Shown piece by piece: positions 61,190-64,000 of a stretch of 64,000 nucleotides of DNA. Within the stretch, counting starts at the first letter, position 1, and the number at the start of each line of letters is the position of its first letter. The position numbers and the translations under genes were made by a program. The stretch lies in NCBI GenBank assembly GCA_900541205.1, contig UQIV01000001.1, positions 180,626 through 244,625 on the forward strand, given 5' to 3'. Below the pieces are notes generated by a model, which was given only the letters and a program-made list of their open reading frames with translations, made no database searches and was not told the origin of the DNA. Source of the DNA: an uncultured Collinsella sp. (lineage in GTDB: Bacteria; Actinomycetota; Coriobacteriia; Coriobacteriales; Coriobacteriaceae).

Positions 61190-62089
61190 ATGAAAGGCAT
61201 CATCCTCGCCGGCGGGTCCGGCACCCGCCTGTACCCGCTCACGCTCGTGACCTCCAAGCAGCTGCTGCCGGTCTACGACAAGCCCATGATCTACTACCCG
61301 CTGTCCACCCTCATGCTGGCGGGCATCCGGGACATCCTGGTCATCTCCACGCCGACCGACCTCCCCAACTTCGAGCGCCTGCTCGGGGACGGCTCGCGCT
61401 ACGGCGTGAACCTCTCCTACGCCGAGCAGCCCAGCCCGGACGGCCTGGCCCAGGCCTTCACCATCGGCGAGGAGTTCATCGCCGGTGAGCCGTGCGCGCT
61501 CGTGCTGGGCGACAACATCTTCTACGGCAACGGCCTCAGCCGCCACCTGAAGAAGGCCGTCGAGAACGCGCAGTCGGGCCGCGCCACGGTCTTCGGCTAC
61601 CACGTGGACGACCCCGAGCGCTTCGGCGTCGTGGAGTTTGACGGGCAGGGGAGGGCCGTCTCCATCGAGGAGAAGCCCGCCCAGCCCAAGAGCTCCTACG
61701 CCGTCACCGGCCTGTACTTCTACCCGGGCGACGTCGCCGCCAAGGCCCACGAGGTGAAACCTTCCGCGCGCGGCGAGCTGGAAATCACCACGCTCAACCA
61801 GATGTACCTGGAGGAGGGGACGCTGTCCGTGGTGACCCTCGGACGCGGCTACGCGTGGCTGGACACCGGCACCATGGAGAGCCTGCACGAGGCCGCGGAG
61901 TTCGTCCGCGCCGTGGAGCACTCACAGGACCTGCCGGTCTCGGTTCCCGAGGAGATCGCCTGGGAGAACGGCTGGATCACGACTGCCGAGCTGGAGGAGG
62001 CCGCCAAGGCCTACGGCAAGTCGGTCTACGGGCAGCACCTCAAGAAGGTCGCCGCCGGCGAGATCGTCAACAGCCCGCGCGAGTACTAG
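61190..62089 (+). CDS. rfbA: Glucose-1-phosphate thymidylyltransferase
   Basis: A 299-residue enzyme making dTDP-glucose. GGSGTRLYPLTLVTSKQLLPVYDKPMIYYPLSTLMLAGIRDILVIST is the catalytic N-terminus; VLGDNIFYG and GYAWLDTGTMESLHEAAEFV follow. GC-rich with strong codon bias, in contrast to the AT-richer genes on both sides. ATG 61190 follows AAAGG. A terminator follows at 62109. Confidence 0.96.
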   Translation: MKGIILAGGSGTRLYPLTLVTSKQLLPVYDKPMIYYPLSTLMLAGIRDILVISTPTDLPNFERLLGDGSRYGVNLSYAEQPSPDGLAQAFTIGEEFIAGEPCALVLGDNIFYGNGLSRHLKKAVENAQSGRATVFGYHVDDPERFGVVEFDGQGRAVSIEEKPAQPKSSYAVTGLYFYPGDVAAKAHEVKPSARGELEITTLNQMYLEEGTLSVVTLGRGYAWLDTGTMESLHEAAEFVRAVEHSQDLPVSVPEEIAWENGWITTAELEEAAKAYGKSVYGQHLKKVAAGEIVNSPREY

Positions 62090-62108
62090 CGCCTTCTTGC
62101 TTTCTTTT

Positions 62109-62138
62109 AGGGGCCACCGTTATCTGGTGGCCCCTTTC
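62109..62138 (+). terminator. Terminator after rfbA
   Basis: AGGGGCCACC (62109-62118) pairs with GGTGGCCCCT (62126-62135), followed by TTCGTT. In a LoaP-controlled operon such a site could be read through. Confidence 0.8.
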
Positions 62139-62183
62139 GTTATGATTACGGTGACCATATAGCCAATATGATTGGGAGTGGAT

Positions 62184-62621
62184 GTGTTAAGCGTCTACTT
62201 TGGCGATATGCCAGAATCGATTTACAACACAGCGACATATTTCAAAAACTCTTATCGGTCTTCTTGGATTACGGATTCCTATGCGGTCTCGATAATTAAA
62301 GATGTCGATCGATCGGACGTTGTCTCCGAAAACATCATCGAAAGCCCCGTGCTTGGTTCCATCTCCCCGCTCCAGCTTTCTGGTGGCGTGAAAACGCTGC
62401 TGCTTATGAGATTTGATCGTAAGCATATTTTTAACGCTTCGACCTGTGGTGATAACTGTGCCAAGTGGATTCTTGACATGGCGAAAGATCGCAAGCTCGT
62501 TGTGAATCTCTATCATGTGATGGACTTTGGTCGCGAGGATTTTAAAATCAAAGTTGTGAACAGCGGTCGAATTGTTCATAACATGGCCGAATTGATTCAC
62601 GAGTCGATTCCGTATTTGTAG
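62184..62621 (+). CDS. DUF4869-like protein of unknown function
   Basis: A 145-residue protein. MLSVYFGDMPESIYNTATYFKNSY, IIESPVLGSISPLQLSGGVKTLLLM and NASTCGDNCAKWILDMA match my memory of the DUF4869 family found in gut anaerobes; I cannot confirm by search. No catalytic motif is known. GTG 62184 is the likely start after GGGAG; an in-frame TTG at 62172 is also possible. AT-richer than rfbA/rfbB. The next gene starts 9 bases after its stop, so the two form a unit placed between rfbA and rfbB. Confidence 0.65.
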   Translation: MLSVYFGDMPESIYNTATYFKNSYRSSWITDSYAVSIIKDVDRSDVVSENIIESPVLGSISPLQLSGGVKTLLLMRFDRKHIFNASTCGDNCAKWILDMAKDRKLVVNLYHVMDFGREDFKIKVVNSGRIVHNMAELIHESIPYL

Positions 62622-62630
62622 GTGCTGTTT

Positions 62631-63605
62631 ATGAACGGTTCGCATCTCGTTAAGATTTCCCGCCGCAGGGGAACCAAGTACACATTTACCATCAAGCGGA
62701 ACATCACTATTGTGCGTGGCGATAGTGGCACGGGTAAGACGACACTGTTTGACATGGTCGCAGACTACATGCGAACGGGTGAGCAGTCGGGTGTTTCCTT
62801 GCAATGCGATTGTCCTTGTGTCGCCCTGACCGATTATGATTGGCGAAACCAGCTTTCGTCCGTTCATGACTCGATTGTATTTGTCGATGAGGGCTTAAAA
62901 GAGATTCATTCTGATGAGTTTGCCCATCATGTGCTGTATTCCTCGAATTATTTCGTGCTGATCTCAAGGGCCGATTTCCCTAATCTTCCGTATAGCGTGG
63001 ATGAGATTTACAAGATTAAGACGAGCGGAAAATACCATTCTTTCGTCCCTGTTTATCAAGATCGTGGGAATCATCGTTATGCTATTTCCCGGTCGGCGCC
63101 AAAACAGGACTTTTCTATCCTTCTATGCGAGGACAGTAAATCTGGTTTCCAGTTTTTTGAACGGCATTTCGCTGACAGTGAGCTTTCCTGTGCTTCGGCC
63201 ATGACGAACAGCGCGATTTTGGGCTGGTTGGATCAGCATCTCGACGATCGCGTGTTTGTTGTTGCGGACGGAGCGGCATTTGGGTGCTATGCGGACCGCG
63301 TCCTTAAGCTGCAAGACATTCACCGCGATGCTGTTACGGTTTGTCTTCCCGAGTCGTTTGAGTGGCTTCTGCTGAGCTCCGGCGTAATTTCAGGGCTAGA
63401 TGCCAAAGCGGTTTTGCAAGAGCCGGAAGCGTTTGCAGACAGTGAGAAGTTTAAAAGCTGGGAGGACTTCTTCTATAAGTACTTACGCGATAAAACTGGG
63501 AATTCGGTCTTCCGGTACGACAAAGACTGCATTCCGGAGGCGTTTTGTAGGGGGAGTAATTCTGCGAAGGTTATGGCTCTTATCGCATGCCGAAATGTCC
63601 GATAG
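62631..63605 (+). CDS. P-loop ATPase of unknown function, partner of the DUF4869-like protein
   Basis: A 324-residue protein. Walker A is GDSGTGKT (residues 30-37) within ITIVRGDSGTGKTTLFDMVADYM, and SIVFVDEGLKEIHSDEFAHHVLYSSNYFVLISRADF looks like Walker B and sensor region. The C-terminal half (about 165-324) has no motif I recognise, including CASAMTNSAILGWLDQHLDDRVFVVADGAAFGCYADRV. Not an ABC transporter (no signature). Start ATG 62631 after AGGTG; a GTG at 62622 abuts the upstream stop. It may act with the DUF4869 protein as a two-gene accessory module. Confidence 0.7.
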   Translation: MNGSHLVKISRRRGTKYTFTIKRNITIVRGDSGTGKTTLFDMVADYMRTGEQSGVSLQCDCPCVALTDYDWRNQLSSVHDSIVFVDEGLKEIHSDEFAHHVLYSSNYFVLISRADFPNLPYSVDEIYKIKTSGKYHSFVPVYQDRGNHRYAISRSAPKQDFSILLCEDSKSGFQFFERHFADSELSCASAMTNSAILGWLDQHLDDRVFVVADGAAFGCYADRVLKLQDIHRDAVTVCLPESFEWLLLSSGVISGLDAKAVLQEPEAFADSEKFKSWEDFFYKYLRDKTGNSVFRYDKDCIPEAFCRGSNSAKVMALIACRNVR

Positions 63606-63680
63606 TTTTGTTGAATAGTGCCGCGGCGTCACTTCCTGCGGCATACTAAAGAAGCTGTACTTGCTTCAGATTGGATTTTC

Positions 63681-64000
63681 ATGTCTGAGATTTTTGAACC
63701 TAAGAACATCATCGTCACGGGCGGCTGCGGCTTTATCGGCAGCAACTTCGTGCGCTACGTCGTGGACAACCACCCGGGCGTCCACGTCACCGTCCTGGAC
63801 AAGCTGACCTACGCCGGCAACCCCGAGAACATCGCGGGGCTGCCCTCCGACCGCGTGGAGCTCGTCGTGGGCGACATCTGCGACGCCGCGCTGCTCGACC
63901 GCATCGTCCCGGGCCACGACGCCATCGTGCACTACGCCGCCGAGAGCCACAACGACAACTCCATCGCCGACCCGGAGCCCTTCCTGCGCACCAACGTCGA
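63681..64000 (+). CDS. rfbB: dTDP-glucose 4,6-dehydratase (3' truncated by window end)
   Basis: The frame from ATG 63681 runs off the window. NIIVTGGCGFIGSNFVRYVVDNHPGVHVTVLDKLTYAGNPENI is the Rossmann NAD-binding start of RfbB, and IVHYAAESHNDNSIADPEPFLRTNV contains the typical AAESHND segment. It converts the RfbA product toward dTDP-rhamnose. Very GC-rich, like rfbA, and unlike the two genes just before it. Confidence 0.93.
   Translation, partial: MSEIFEPKNIIVTGGCGFIGSNFVRYVVDNHPGVHVTVLDKLTYAGNPENIAGLPSDRVELVVGDICDAALLDRIVPGHDAIVHYAAESHNDNSIADPEPFLRTNV

Overview
The window reads as chromosomal DNA of an anaerobic, high-GC Gram-positive gut actinobacterium, most likely Collinsella (Coriobacteriia) or a close relative. 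This is inferred from gene content and GC-rich codon use: a complete formate hydrogenlyase, a full selenocysteine machinery, a double-cubane reductase, a two-gene molybdenum hydroxylase, and an ordinary tig-clpP-clpX-valS-folC block. No 16S gene is present, so the genus is an inference.

Layout. 1-3294: end of a Dpp/Opp-type peptide ABC transporter operon. 3371-9836: a one-direction cluster of a double-cubane-cluster protein, its ATPase activator, a GT4 glycosyltransferase, selD (itself a selenoprotein), yedF, a DUF3343 protein and a cysteine desulfurase/selenocysteine lyase-like gene, closed by a terminator at 9851. 9905-11511: a BrnQ-type carrier, then tRNA-Pro and tRNA-Gly behind a clear promoter. 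11592-13769: a nuclease-like/AbiEi-like gene bracketed by two palindromic repeats, then a RelB-PIN toxin-antitoxin pair on the minus strand. 14199-29607: formate hydrogenlyase, namely hydN-like gene, fdhF (Sec140), hyfA to hyfI, hycH, hycI and a formate channel. 29730-37058: a molybdopterin oxidoreductase with an in-frame UGA, selA, selB, tRNA-Sec (selC), mobA and a second DUF3343 gene. 37316-42646: glutamate dehydrogenase and a molybdenum hydroxylase (FAD subunit plus fused 2Fe-2S/Mo subunit). 42787-50985: tRNA-Leu, trigger factor, ClpP, ClpX, ValRS, FolC. 51336-55865 (minus strand): an M24 peptidase and a three-gene GlpA/GlpB/DUF1667 operon. 56191-58613: a small zinc-ribbon membrane protein and ThrRS. 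58939-64000: start of a surface-polysaccharide locus: LoaP/NusG-like antiterminator, sugar-phosphate transferase, GT2, rfbA, a two-gene DUF4869-like/P-loop ATPase insert, and the start of rfbB.

How it fits together. Selenium and molybdenum metabolism dominate. SelD makes selenophosphate; SelA, SelB and tRNA-Sec deliver selenocysteine to SelD, FdhF and probably the 29730 oxidoreductase. MobA supplies the guanine dinucleotide cofactor form for FdhF. YedF, the DUF3343 proteins and the CsdB-like enzyme look like the arm that handles labile selenium for molybdenum hydroxylases such as the one at 38901-42646. The formate channel, FdhF and the membrane hydrogenase together convert formate to H2 and CO2.

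Repeats. Intergenic spaces carry at least three families of palindromic elements: a hairpin of about 70 bases in six copies with compensatory arm changes, a 158-base REPIN/MITE-like element in two copies, and a GGGACGGGGC-T element in four half-copies. The strongest candidates for undescribed biology are the UGA at 31461 in the molybdopterin oxidoreductase next to selAB, the glycosyltransferase coupled to selD, the hairpin family, and the two-gene ATPase insert at 62184-63605.
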